From contig NZ_BDCR01000001.1 in NCBI RefSeq assembly GCF_001618385.1, positions 1,178,001 to 1,242,000 of the forward strand: 64,000 bases of DNA, read 5' to 3'. The notes below the pieces were generated by a model. That model was not told the DNA's origin, did not search any database, and saw nothing but the letters and a program-made list of their open reading frames with translations. Of the stretch, positions 53,316-62,125 are shown in pieces (the first letter of the stretch is position 1; every line of letters begins with the position of its first letter). The position numbers were made by a program, and so were the translations under genes. This stretch comes from Paludibacter jiangxiensis (GTDB lineage: Bacteria > Bacteroidota > Bacteroidia > Bacteroidales > Paludibacteraceae).

Positions 53316-56300
53316 ATGAGAAAACTAATGATGATGTTATGCTTAGCGATAAGCGTAGGGTGGGCTACAGCACAAACGAAAATCACAGGTGTAGTCATCT
53401 CTTCGGATGACGGGCAACCTGTTATTGGAGCTACAGTCTTAGCCAAAGGGACAAAAGTAGGAACTGTGACAGATGCTGAAGGTAGATTCTCCATGACGGT
53501 ACCACAATCCGGAAAGATCTTGCAGATTTCCTATGTTGGAATGCAGTCTATGGAAGTGGCAGTAAAACCGAATCTCAGAATCGAGATGAAGATTGATGCA
53601 CGTCAAATGGACGAAGTGGTTGTGACGGGTATGCATCGTATGGATAAGCGATTGTTTACAGGCGCCACAACAAAACTTGGAGCAGATAATGTCAAGCTGG
53701 ATGGGATTCCTGACATAAGCCGGGCTTTGGAAGGACGTGCAGCCGGTGTTTCCGTTCAAAATGTGTCGGGTACTTTCGGTACAGCACCTAAAATTCGAGT
53801 CCGGGGAGCAACCTCCATTTATGGTAGTTCCAAACCTCTGTGGGTTGTTGACGGTGTTATATTGGAAGATGTTGCCGAAGTAAGTGCCGACGATCTTTCT
53901 TCCGGAGATGCAGTTACTTTGATAAGCTCTGCCGTATCAGGTTTGAATGCTGATGATATTGAAAGCTTCCAGATATTAAAAGACGGTTCTGCAACTTCTA
54001 TTTATGGAGCCCGTGCAATGGCAGGTGTGATTGTAGTGACTACAAAGAAAGGGAAAGCCGGAGCTAATAAAATCACCTATACGGGAGAATACACCATGAG
54101 GTTAAAACCCAGCTACAGAGACTTCAATATAATGAACTCACAGGAGCAAATGGGTGTTTACAAAGAAATGGAAAATGACGGCTATTTAAATCTGGCAGAG
54201 ACATATAGAGCGTCAGACAGTGGTGTTTATGGCAAAATGTATCACTTGATTAATACGTATGATCCAGCCACCGGAAGTTACATGTTGGCTAACACGCCTG
54301 AAGCCCGCAATGCATATTTAAGAGAAGCCGAATACAGAAATACCGACTGGTTTGACCTTCTGTTCAATAACAGTATTGCACAGAATCATGCAATTAGTTT
54401 ATCCAGTGGAACAGAAAAGGCATCTTATTATACGTCGTTGAGTGCAATGAATGATCCGGGATGGACAAAACAAAGTTCTGTCAACAGATATACGGCAAAC
54501 GTAAATGCATTGTACAACATCTCTAAATCCGTTTCGTTAAATCTTATCAGCAACGGTTCATACAGAAAGCAGAAAGCGCCGGGTACGCTCAGTCAGAATA
54601 TCGATGCTGTTAGTGGCGAAGTGAAAAGAGATTTCGATATTAACCCGTATTCATACGCTTTAAATACTTCCAGAGCCTTAGATCCTAATGCGTTCTACGT
54701 TAGGAATTACGCTCCCTTCAATATTCTACACGAGCTGGAGAATAACTACATTGACATAAATGTAGCGGATCTCAAATTTCAGGGTGAATTAAAAATCAAA
54801 CTGATGAAAAAACTGGAAGCTTCATTACTTGGAGCCTACAAATATTCTTCCAGCGTTCAATCTCACAACATAAAAGATTCTTCAAATCAGGCATGGGCAT
54901 ACAGAGCGATGGATGACGCCACTATGAGAGACGCAAACCCATGGTTGTATACCGACCCTGACAATGCCAACTCTTTGCCAATCTCAGTTCTCCCTGTAGG
55001 AGGCTTTTTTAAGGAAACAAAATACTCCATGAATAGTTATGATTTCAGAGGTACATTAAGTTACAATGATGTATTCTCCGAAAATCATATTGTTAACCTT
55101 TTTGGAGGAGCTGAGCTCAATGCCGTTGACAGACAGAAAACATGGTTCAATGGTGTTGGCATGCAATACGATATGGGTATGCTGCCTGCTTATGATTACA
55201 AATATTTCAAGCAAGGAAGTGAAGAAAATGCTCAATATTATTCTGTTGATGTAACAAGAGGGCGCCAGTTAGCATTCTTTGGAACAGGAACCTATTCATA
55301 CAAAGGAAAATACACCCTAAATGGAACGTTACGTTACGAAGGGTCTAATAAGCTGGGGAAAAGTCGATCGGCCAGATGGCTTCCTACCTGGAACATCTCG
55401 GGTGCATGGAATGCGCATGAAGAAGCTTTCTTCAAGAAGTTAAAGCCAGCGATTTCGAACTTAACATTAAAAGCTTCTTACTCCTTAACTGCTGACCGGG
55501 GACCAGCTACCGTAACCAATTCGAAAGTCCTTATTGAAAGCTATAATGCATGGAGGCCATTTACCAATGTAAAAGAATCCGGCTTGAGAATTTCAGATTT
55601 GGAAAACAGCGAACTGACCTACGAAAAGAAGCATGAGCTGAATCTTGGACTTGATCTCGGGTTTCTGAATAACCGGATTAATTTATCTGCCGACTGGTAT
55701 AAAAGGAATAATTATGATCTTATCGGCCAGATAAGCACAATGGGTGTTGGCGGACAAATTACCAAATATGCCAATGTCGCTTCCATGAAGTCACATGGTA
55801 TTGAATTTTCGTTATCTACCAAAAATATTGTTACCAAGAACTTTAAATGGAACACTGATATTATTTTCTCCAAGAGTAATACCGAAGTGACTAATCTGGA
55901 GGCAAATTCCAGAATCATTGATTTGATATCGGGAACAGGGTTTACAATGACAGGTTATCCGGTTCGTTCTCTCTTTTCTTTAGATTTCAAAGGGCTAAAT
56001 GATAATGGATTACCTACGTTTATAAATGAATCCGGAAACTTGACGGTTAGCGATATCAATTTTCAGGACAGGAATCAAAAAAGCCACTTAATTTACGAAG
56101 GGCCAACCGATCCGACCATCACTGGTAGTATTGGCAATATATTTTCTTACCAAAATGTTAAGCTCAACGTCTTTGTTACTTATTCATTCGGTAATGTAAT
56201 TCGCATGGATCCGGTATTCAGTAATAAATATTCCGATCTGAATTCGATGCCGAAAGAATTCAAAAACAGATGGACAGTGCCCGGTGATGAAAAAACTACA

Positions 56301-56627
56301 AATATTCCCGTTATTGCCGACGTGAGACAGAACCAACAGGACAGTTATCTGAGCTATGCTTACAATGCATACAACTATTCGACTGCCCGTATTGCTAAAG
56401 GCGACTTTGTGCGGATGAAAGAAATTTCAGTCAGCTATGACATCCCAAAATCAATCATTCAGGCTTTTAGAATTAGCGATTTGTCTTTAAAGTTGCAAGC
56501 AACAAACTTATTCCTGATATACGCCGATAAAAAACTGAATGGACAAGATCCCGAGTTCTTCAATACCGGTGGTGTAGCCGCACCTGTTCCAAAACAGTTT
56601 ACTCTAACACTCAAATTGGGAATTTAA
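53316..56627 (+). CDS. susC: SusC/RagA-type TonB-linked outer-membrane transporter (second system)
   Basis: A 1103-residue outer-membrane importer. The ATG at 53316 follows AAAGAGA and gives a clean signal peptide (MRKLMMMLCLAISVGWATAQ); the frame begins upstream only with TTG. Then come a carboxypeptidase-regulatory-like domain (ITGVVISSDDGQPVIGATVLA, TDAEGRFSMTVP), a TonB-box-like MDEVVVTGM, a plug (SRALEGRAAGVSVQNVSGTFG, KPLWVVDGV, QILKDGSATSIYGARAMAGV) and the barrel, ending FTLTLKLGI. The plug has an insertion after WVVDGVILEDV (ADDLSSGDAVTLISSAVSGLNADDIES) typical of the RagA-like group found with zinc-metallohydrolase lipoproteins. SusD starts five bases after its stop. The sequence differs clearly from the first SusC, so it is not a recent duplicate. 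Confidence 0.95.
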   Translation: MRKLMMMLCLAISVGWATAQTKITGVVISSDDGQPVIGATVLAKGTKVGTVTDAEGRFSMTVPQSGKILQISYVGMQSMEVAVKPNLRIEMKIDARQMDEVVVTGMHRMDKRLFTGATTKLGADNVKLDGIPDISRALEGRAAGVSVQNVSGTFGTAPKIRVRGATSIYGSSKPLWVVDGVILEDVAEVSADDLSSGDAVTLISSAVSGLNADDIESFQILKDGSATSIYGARAMAGVIVVTTKKGKAGANKITYTGEYTMRLKPSYRDFNIMNSQEQMGVYKEMENDGYLNLAETYRASDSGVYGKMYHLINTYDPATGSYMLANTPEARNAYLREAEYRNTDWFDLLFNNSIAQNHAISLSSGTEKASYYTSLSAMNDPGWTKQSSVNRYTANVNALYNISKSVSLNLISNGSYRKQKAPGTLSQNIDAVSGEVKRDFDINPYSYALNTSRALDPNAFYVRNYAPFNILHELENNYIDINVADLKFQGELKIKLMKKLEASLLGAYKYSSSVQSHNIKDSSNQAWAYRAMDDATMRDANPWLYTDPDNANSLPISVLPVGGFFKETKYSMNSYDFRGTLSYNDVFSENHIVNLFGGAELNAVDRQKTWFNGVGMQYDMGMLPAYDYKYFKQGSEENAQYYSVDVTRGRQLAFFGTGTYSYKGKYTLNGTLRYEGSNKLGKSRSARWLPTWNISGAWNAHEEAFFKKLKPAISNLTLKASYSLTADRGPATVTNSKVLIESYNAWRPFTNVKESGLRISDLENSELTYEKKHELNLGLDLGFLNNRINLSADWYKRNNYDLIGQISTMGVGGQITKYANVASMKSHGIEFSLSTKNIVTKNFKWNTDIIFSKSNTEVTNLEANSRIIDLISGTGFTMTGYPVRSLFSLDFKGLNDNGLPTFINESGNLTVSDINFQDRNQKSHLIYEGPTDPTITGSIGNIFSYQNVKLNVFVTYSFGNVIRMDPVFSNKYSDLNSMPKEFKNRWTVPGDEKTTNIPVIADVRQNQQDSYLSYAYNAYNYSTARIAKGDFVRMKEISVSYDIPKSIIQAFRISDLSLKLQATNLFLIYADKKLNGQDPEFFNTGGVAAPVPKQFTLTLKLGI

Positions 56628-56631
56628 AAAC

Positions 56632-58200
56632 ATGAAGGTTATGAAAAAGATAAATAATATAATTACGTCGGTTTGCGTCGCTCTTTTGCTGGTATCTTGT
56701 AATGATTTCCTCGATACAATGCCTGACAACCGGGCAGAGGTAAATTCCGCTGCAAAAATCACTTCACTGCTCACTTCGGCATATGCCGATAACTCTTTTA
56801 TATTGATGACCGAAATGTCGTCGGACAATACAAAAGATAACGGAGTTTTATATACACCATACAATCAAGAGCAGGAGGATTCGTACTTGTGGAAGGCCAT
56901 CACTACCACCGGCAATGATTCTCCTAAATCAGTGTGGGATTCAAACTACGGGGCTATTGCGGCTGCTAATCAGGCATTGCAGGCTATTGCCGATTTGGGT
57001 AATCCTTCCAGCCTGAATGCACAAAAGGGAGAAGCCCTTATTTGCAGGGCGTATGCTCACTTTACTCTGGCTAACGTGTTCTGTTTGCCCTATAATCCGA
57101 CAACTGCCGGTACCGACCTTGGACTTCCATATTCTGAAAAGCCGGAAACAAAGGTTAAGGTTGACTATCACCGGGGAACAATGGCTGAACTATACAAAAA
57201 AATCAGTGACGATATAGAGGCCGGATTGCCGTTGATCAACGATGAACTCTATTCGGTGCCCAAATATCACTTTAACAAGAAAGCTGCTTATGCGTTTGCT
57301 GCCCGCTTCAATCTTTTCTATCTCAAGTTCGATAAGGTAATTCAGTATGCAAATGTTGTGCTGGGTGATAATCCGCAAAAAATACTTAGAAACTGGGCGG
57401 CCAATAATGCCTCTGCATCCGATTGGGAACTTCGGACCAATGCCTATATTTCCGCCTCCGAACCGGCTAATTTGTTAATTCAAACGGCTATTTCAACTTG
57501 GCCGTATGTGTATGGTCCTTACAGTATAGGTAAGCGATATGGAAACGCCAAAGCAGTTTTTACAACAGAATCGGTTAGAACTCAGGGGCTCTGGGGTGCT
57601 TATGCTAACCTGTATACGGCGAATTCAATCTGGGGTTCCGATCAAAAAATGTGTGTGTCTAAAATGGGTGGCTATTTTGAATATACGGATAAAGTGGCCG
57701 GTATTGGATATTTACACTCTGTTGCTACGCCGTTTACAACCGACGAAACATTACTTTGTCGTGCCGAAGCGTATGTATTGCAGGCTACTCCCGACTATGA
57801 CAAGGCTACGGCCGATATTAATACCTGGTTATCTACTCATTGCAAAACCATCACAGCTAAATCCAAGAGCGATATTGTGAATTTTTACAATGCATTACCT
57901 TACATGCCGCTGCAAATAACCAGCGATACACAAAGAGGTATAAAGAAGGTTCTCAATCCCCGCGGATTTACAGTTGCTGCCGGAGATCAGGAAAACATGA
58001 TCCAATGTATCTTGCATTTGCGCAGAATAGAAACCATGCACGAAGGACTTCGCTGGTGCGACATCAAACGTTACGGGATTGAAATTGCTCATAACCGCGA
58101 CGGTTTATCTGACGACTTACTGAAGGTGGATGATCCACGGCGTGCAATACAGTTGCCGCAGGATGTTATCAGCGCGGGACTTACTGCCAATCCCAGGTAA
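56632..58200 (+). CDS. susD: SusD/RagB-type lipoprotein (second system)
   Basis: A 522-residue surface lipoprotein. The signal ends LLLVSC (Cys23 from the first ATG; Met4 at 56641 is an equally good start), followed by NDFLDTMPDNRAEVNSAAKITSLL, a RagB/SusD opening. Further SusD features are CRAYAHFTLANVFCLPYNP near 142 and LCRAEAYVLQ with the C-terminal HLRRIETMHEGLRWCDIKRYGIEI, which marks the RagB-like subgroup. It is of normal length, in contrast to the 763-residue partner in the first locus. It starts five bases after SusC and is followed by the HExxH lipoprotein after 21 bases, so the four genes form one operon. Confidence 0.94.
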   Translation: MKVMKKINNIITSVCVALLLVSCNDFLDTMPDNRAEVNSAAKITSLLTSAYADNSFILMTEMSSDNTKDNGVLYTPYNQEQEDSYLWKAITTTGNDSPKSVWDSNYGAIAAANQALQAIADLGNPSSLNAQKGEALICRAYAHFTLANVFCLPYNPTTAGTDLGLPYSEKPETKVKVDYHRGTMAELYKKISDDIEAGLPLINDELYSVPKYHFNKKAAYAFAARFNLFYLKFDKVIQYANVVLGDNPQKILRNWAANNASASDWELRTNAYISASEPANLLIQTAISTWPYVYGPYSIGKRYGNAKAVFTTESVRTQGLWGAYANLYTANSIWGSDQKMCVSKMGGYFEYTDKVAGIGYLHSVATPFTTDETLLCRAEAYVLQATPDYDKATADINTWLSTHCKTITAKSKSDIVNFYNALPYMPLQITSDTQRGIKKVLNPRGFTVAAGDQENMIQCILHLRRIETMHEGLRWCDIKRYGIEIAHNRDGLSDDLLKVDDPRRAIQLPQDVISAGLTANPR

Positions 58201-58221
58201 TATAAATAGCATACTTCTGAA

Positions 58222-59112
58222 ATGAAAAAACATTATAGTATGAAAAAAATACATTTTCTTATTTTTAGCGTTCTGGTTTTGATGCTGTCATCGTGCAGCA
58301 AAGAGACGCTTGATTCTCAAAGCATTTTTGATACTGCGTCGCCTGAAAGGAACGCTTTTGATACCTGGATATTAAAGAACTATACTACCCCCTACAATAT
58401 AGACTTTAAATACAGGTACGACGACAAACAATCTGACAGAACCTACAATCTGGTCCCCGCAGATTATTCCAAGTCGGTAGCTTTGGCCAAACTGGTGAAA
58501 TATTTGTGGATCGATTCGTATGAAGAACTTACGGGGAAAGATTTCATTCGCAAATATTGCCCGAAAATGATCCAGCTGATCGGATCGCCGGCATACAACA
58601 CACAGGGTTCTATAGTGTTGGGTACTGCTGAAGGAGGGTTGAAAATTACCTTGTATAATGTCAATATGATCGACCTTGCCCACCTGGATGTCGATCAGTT
58701 GAATTACTGGTACTTCAAAACCATGCACCATGAGTTTGCGCATATATTGCACCAGACCAAAAACTACTCTACGGATTTTAATCTCATATCAAAAGATTAT
58801 CAATCTTCCAGTTGGGTGAATTTGTCTGAAGCAAATGCCCTTACAATGGGATTTATCTCAAGCTATGCCAGTTCAGAACCTCAGGAAGATTTTGCTGAAC
58901 TTGTATCGATCTATGTTACTCATGACAGTAGTTACTGGAACTCACAGTTAACCAAGGCAGGCACGACCGGTAGTGGCATCATCCTTCAAAAGTTCGCTAT
59001 CGTAAAAGATTATCTGTCCACTTCGTGGGGTATTGATATTGATAAACTCCGCGATATAGTACAGCGTCGGTCCGGAACAATAGGAACGCTAGATCTAACA
59101 ACACTTAATTGA
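58222..59112 (+). CDS. Import-associated zinc metallohydrolase lipoprotein (HExxH)
   Basis: A 296-residue lipoprotein with signal ending LMLSSC (Cys25). The zinc-binding HEFAH is at residues 170-174 inside FKTMHHEFAHILHQ, and a conserved acidic stretch EDFAELVSIYV at 222-232 supplies a plausible third ligand (Glu226). The family is known from domain databases as a substrate-import-associated zinc metallohydrolase lipoprotein that accompanies SusC/SusD pairs; its activity has, to my knowledge, not been defined. Anchored next to the transporter it could trim a peptide or protein ligand before or during import. It lies between SusD and the DUF4302 gene; the DUF4302 start is eight bases beyond its stop. 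Confidence 0.87.
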   Translation: MKKHYSMKKIHFLIFSVLVLMLSSCSKETLDSQSIFDTASPERNAFDTWILKNYTTPYNIDFKYRYDDKQSDRTYNLVPADYSKSVALAKLVKYLWIDSYEELTGKDFIRKYCPKMIQLIGSPAYNTQGSIVLGTAEGGLKITLYNVNMIDLAHLDVDQLNYWYFKTMHHEFAHILHQTKNYSTDFNLISKDYQSSSWVNLSEANALTMGFISSYASSEPQEDFAELVSIYVTHDSSYWNSQLTKAGTTGSGIILQKFAIVKDYLSTSWGIDIDKLRDIVQRRSGTIGTLDLTTLN

Positions 59113-59120
59113 AAAACGGC

Positions 59121-60428
59121 ATGAAACATATAGCAAAATTCTTAGTTTTATTGTTGGCTGTTATCTTCTATGCGGGATGTACACCTGAAGAAAAAGATCT
59201 TTTTGGTGATTCATCGGCCAATAGATTAACTACCACCCTGCAAACCGAAAAATCGCTGCTTTGCGCTCCAAAAAACGGCTGGATCATGGAGTATTATCCA
59301 TCATCTACTCAACTATACGGAGGGTATAACGTATGGGCTTCGTTTGCCGCCGACGGCAGTGTGAAAGTGATGAGTGAGATTTATGGAACCGGGGATGTAA
59401 AAACGAGCTTGTACTCCCTTAAACAGAGTGCCGGGGCCGTACTATCTTTTGACACCTACAATGAGGTTATGCACTATTTTTCTGATCCGGCCAATCCGGA
59501 TGGAATTGGCGCTGCAGGAAAAGGAATGGAAGGTGATTTCGAGTTTACTATTATGAAAGCCAAATCAGACACCATTTTGCTGCAAGGGAAAAAATCCGGA
59601 TCAAGAATCTTGATGGTTGCATTGCCCGATACCAAAACAGGAGCTGATTATATCGGGAATGTTGTATCGGTTAAAAAGCAATATACATTTCAGTCGTTCA
59701 AGTATGTTGTGAATAGAGATACTCTACCTGTTACGGTTTCTTATAGGAATCTTACGATTACATATAAATCTTCCGATGGCAGTCAGGTGTCAATTCAGGC
59801 GCCATTTATAATTACACCGACAGGATATAAGTTCTATTCTCCGTTAACGATCGGCAATGTAACGGTAAGTGAACTGAAGTATCAAAAGACATCGACTGAA
59901 GAATATTTTGCCCCGGTTAACGGAGCTCCGGCAAAACTAATTCCGGTAATACCACCTTTAAACCAACAACTGATTTCCGGTAATTGGTATTTTGCTTATA
60001 GTGGTTTGGGCTCCTTTGGAAAGCCATATTGGGATTATGCCAAAACCAACGGATTGGATATTATTGGCGAGGAATTATATTATGCGTATTTAGGTAAATA
60101 TTCTACCGGTCAGTATGGTTTTTGCTTTGGTTCTTACGACGGATCCTCTGTCTATAAAGGAGGGCTAGTGTATACCTACACCTTAATAGCCAATAATCAA
60201 GTGAAGCTCACATTTGCATCCAGTGGAGTCGGAGATGGTGTCTGGTATTACAGCAATGCAAAATTCAACTATTTGATAAATCCGCTTGGAACCTCTACTG
60301 TCAGAACATTCACTTTGACAACCGATGATCTAAAGCAACCAACATGGATAAAGTTGACCGATAATGCCAATGCAAACAATACAATAATTCTTTACAAGAA
60401 TACCGTGGCATGGCCATATGACAAGTAG
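59121..60428 (+). CDS. DUF4302 lipoprotein
   Basis: A 435-residue lipoprotein; the ATG at 59121 gives a signal ending IFYAGC with lipidated Cys20, whereas the frame head at 59109 is only a TTG. The opening TTTLQTEKSLLCAPKNGWIMEYYPSS-type segment (LCAPKNGWIMEYYP) and the later FTFEFKSYDVVMTWYDP-like pattern (here FEFTIMKAKSDTILLQGKKSG) are characteristic of DUF4302, which usually occurs next to SusC/SusD and the HExxH lipoprotein. The protein is rich in beta strands and aromatic residues, so a surface ligand-binding role similar to SusE/SusF is a reasonable inference, not proven. It is the last gene of the operon, followed by a strong hairpin. Confidence 0.85.
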   Translation: MKHIAKFLVLLLAVIFYAGCTPEEKDLFGDSSANRLTTTLQTEKSLLCAPKNGWIMEYYPSSTQLYGGYNVWASFAADGSVKVMSEIYGTGDVKTSLYSLKQSAGAVLSFDTYNEVMHYFSDPANPDGIGAAGKGMEGDFEFTIMKAKSDTILLQGKKSGSRILMVALPDTKTGADYIGNVVSVKKQYTFQSFKYVVNRDTLPVTVSYRNLTITYKSSDGSQVSIQAPFIITPTGYKFYSPLTIGNVTVSELKYQKTSTEEYFAPVNGAPAKLIPVIPPLNQQLISGNWYFAYSGLGSFGKPYWDYAKTNGLDIIGEELYYAYLGKYSTGQYGFCFGSYDGSSVYKGGLVYTYTLIANNQVKLTFASSGVGDGVWYYSNAKFNYLINPLGTSTVRTFTLTTDDLKQPTWIKLTDNANANNTIILYKNTVAWPYDK

Positions 60429-60461
60429 TACAGGGTTGTAATTGGATAACTCTGAAAAATT

Positions 60462-60499
60462 AAGCGTCCCGAAAATCGTTATGGATTTTCGGGACGCTT
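60462..60499 (+). terminator. Strong hairpin after the second SusC operon
   Basis: AAGCGTCCCGAAAATC (60462-60477) and GATTTTCGGGACGCTT (60484-60499) form a perfect 16-bp stem with a 6-base loop, 34 bases after the DUF4302 stop. The T-run is short (CTTTGTG). Confidence 0.8.
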
Positions 60500-60525
60500 T
60501 GTGTTCGGACGATATCTCTATAATC

Positions 60526-60559
60526 AAAAAATAAGGCCGTCATTTGCATGACGGCCTTA
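60526..60559 (-). terminator. Rho-independent terminator of the aminotransferase gene
   Basis: On the minus strand the perfect 12-bp stem between 60559-60548 and 60543-60532 (arm TAAGGCCGTCAT) has a 4-base loop and runs into six T residues (complement of AAAAAA, 60526-60531). It lies about 22 bases past the stop codon. Confidence 0.9.
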
Positions 60560-60580
60560 CAAAACTAACACCTAAGATAC

Positions 60581-61774
60581 TTATACAAGCTTTGACAATG
60601 CATCATTGATGCGAGCCATCGCCTTTTCGATATTTTCGTCTGAAGTTGCATACGACATGCGGATGCAGTTGGGAGCGCCAAAGGCATTACCACCCACGCA
60701 GGCCACTTTTGCCTCGTCGAGAAGGTACATAGCCAGATCGGCTGCTGTTTCTATTTTATTTCCGTTGAATGATTTCCCTAGATAGTAGCTGCAATCGGGG
60801 AAGATATAAAATGCTCCGGTCGGATTGTTTACTTTGAAGCCCGGAACTTCTTTGGCAAGTTTCACAATCAGGTCGCGACGGCGTTGGAAAGCCACACGCA
60901 TTTCGGCAACACAGCTTTGATCGCCTTTGTAAGCAGCCACGGCAGCTTTCTGTGCAATTGAGCAAGGACCTGAAGTGTACTGACCCTGCAATTTGTTAAT
61001 GGCGCTAACCACCCATTTCGGACCGGCAATCCAACCGAGACGCCAGCCTGTCATGGCATAGCCTTTCGAAACACCGTTGACGATCACCACGCGCTCGCGA
61101 ACGTTTTCGAACTGTGCGATGCTTTCGTGCTGACCCAGGTAGTTGATGTGTTCGTATATTTCGTCAGAGATGATGACAATCTGAGGATATTTTGCCAATA
61201 CATCAGCCAAACCTTTCAATTCTTCTTTGGTATAAACGCTACCGGTAGGATTTGAAGGAGAGCAGAGAATAATGGCTTTTGTTTTTGGTGTAATGGCAGC
61301 TTCGAGTTGAGCAGGAGTAATTTTGAAATCCTGATCGATGCTTGCTTCAACGACTACGTTGACACCTTCGGCCAGTTTCACCATTTCCACATAACTAACC
61401 CAGTAGGGAGCCGGAATGATTACCTCGTCGCCAGGTCCTACTACGCTGAGAACAACGTTGCATACAGATTGCTTTGCGCCATTGGAGCAAAGAATCTGAT
61501 CCGGTTTATATGTCAAACCATTCTCTTTTTCAAGTTTTTCACTGATAGCCTGACGCAGGTCGAGGTATCCGGGTACGGGTGAATAGAATGAAAAATTATC
61601 ATCAACCGCTTTTTTTGCTGCCGCTTTTATGTGGTCGGGAGTGTTGAAATCGGGTTCACCGACACTCAGATTAATCACATCGAAGCCTTGAGCTTTCAGT
61701 TCGGCGCTTTTTTGAGACATCGCCAACGTCTCAGATGGTGATAATGCGTTAATACGCGCAGATAATTGGTTCAT
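60581..61774 (-). CDS. aspC: Aspartate aminotransferase (class I, subgroup Ib type)
   Basis: A 397-residue cytoplasmic PLP enzyme that transfers the amino group between aspartate and 2-oxoglutarate. Motifs: LSVGEPDFNTPDH near 37-49, Asn175 in SPSNPTG, Asp204 and Tyr207 in SDEIYEH, the Schiff-base Lys237 in SKGYAMTGWRLGW, and the substrate-binding Arg near RMSYATS at the C-terminus. The start is an ATG. A close match to the phylum's promoter consensus lies about 100 bases upstream and a clear terminator downstream, so it is monocistronic. Related enzymes also use prephenate or other amino acids, so some breadth of substrate is possible. Confidence 0.93.
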   Translation of the reverse strand: MNQLSARINALSPSETLAMSQKSAELKAQGFDVINLSVGEPDFNTPDHIKAAAKKAVDDNFSFYSPVPGYLDLRQAISEKLEKENGLTYKPDQILCSNGAKQSVCNVVLSVVGPGDEVIIPAPYWVSYVEMVKLAEGVNVVVEASIDQDFKITPAQLEAAITPKTKAIILCSPSNPTGSVYTKEELKGLADVLAKYPQIVIISDEIYEHINYLGQHESIAQFENVRERVVIVNGVSKGYAMTGWRLGWIAGPKWVVSAINKLQGQYTSGPCSIAQKAAVAAYKGDQSCVAEMRVAFQRRRDLIVKLAKEVPGFKVNNPTGAFYIFPDCSYYLGKSFNGNKIETAADLAMYLLDEAKVACVGGNAFGAPNCIRMSYATSDENIEKAMARINDALSKLV

Positions 61775-61870
61775 AAATTATATATAAATGGAATTCTCGG
61801 GTGAAATATCCGAATCGTTGAATGACTCGGATTTTACATGCGTGTGGAAATTGGTTGACCAAAAACCATG

Positions 61871-61902
61871 CAAAGGTACTCATTTTTACCAAGCCAGTCA
61901 AA
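61871..61902 (-). promoter_or_regulatory. Promoter of the aminotransferase gene
   Basis: On the minus strand TTTG (61902-61899), 20 bases, then TACCTTTG (61878-61871): a good match to TTTG / TAnnTTTG. The start would be near 61864, giving a leader of about 90 bases. Confidence 0.55.
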
Positions 61903-62035
61903 CAAAACGCTGTTTTCCGTGTCTTTTTAACAACAAAAATGCACGAAAACAAACTAAAATAGCCATTTTGCCACCTCTGTATAGCAAAATTGTGATTTTA
62001 TGCCGATTGAAGAATAATATATTTTCCCGCCAAAA

Positions 62036-62067
62036 TTTGCAAATCGATTTTCAGTCGCCTATCTTTG
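62036..62067 (+). promoter_or_regulatory. Promoter of the phosphatase-like membrane protein gene
   Basis: TTTG (62036-62039), 20 bases, then TATCTTTG (62060-62067), matching the Bacteroidota consensus in sequence and spacing. The start would be near 62074, about 50 bases before the ATG at 62126. Confidence 0.6.
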
Positions 62068-62125
62068 ATGCAATTAGCAATGTTTGCTACGTTACATTTA
62101 AGTTCATCTAATAATTTATAGAGTT

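Noticed and set aside
61788-62111. 107-codon plus-strand frame between the aminotransferase and phosphatase genes
   Set aside because: It overlaps two good divergent promoters and encodes nothing recognisable.
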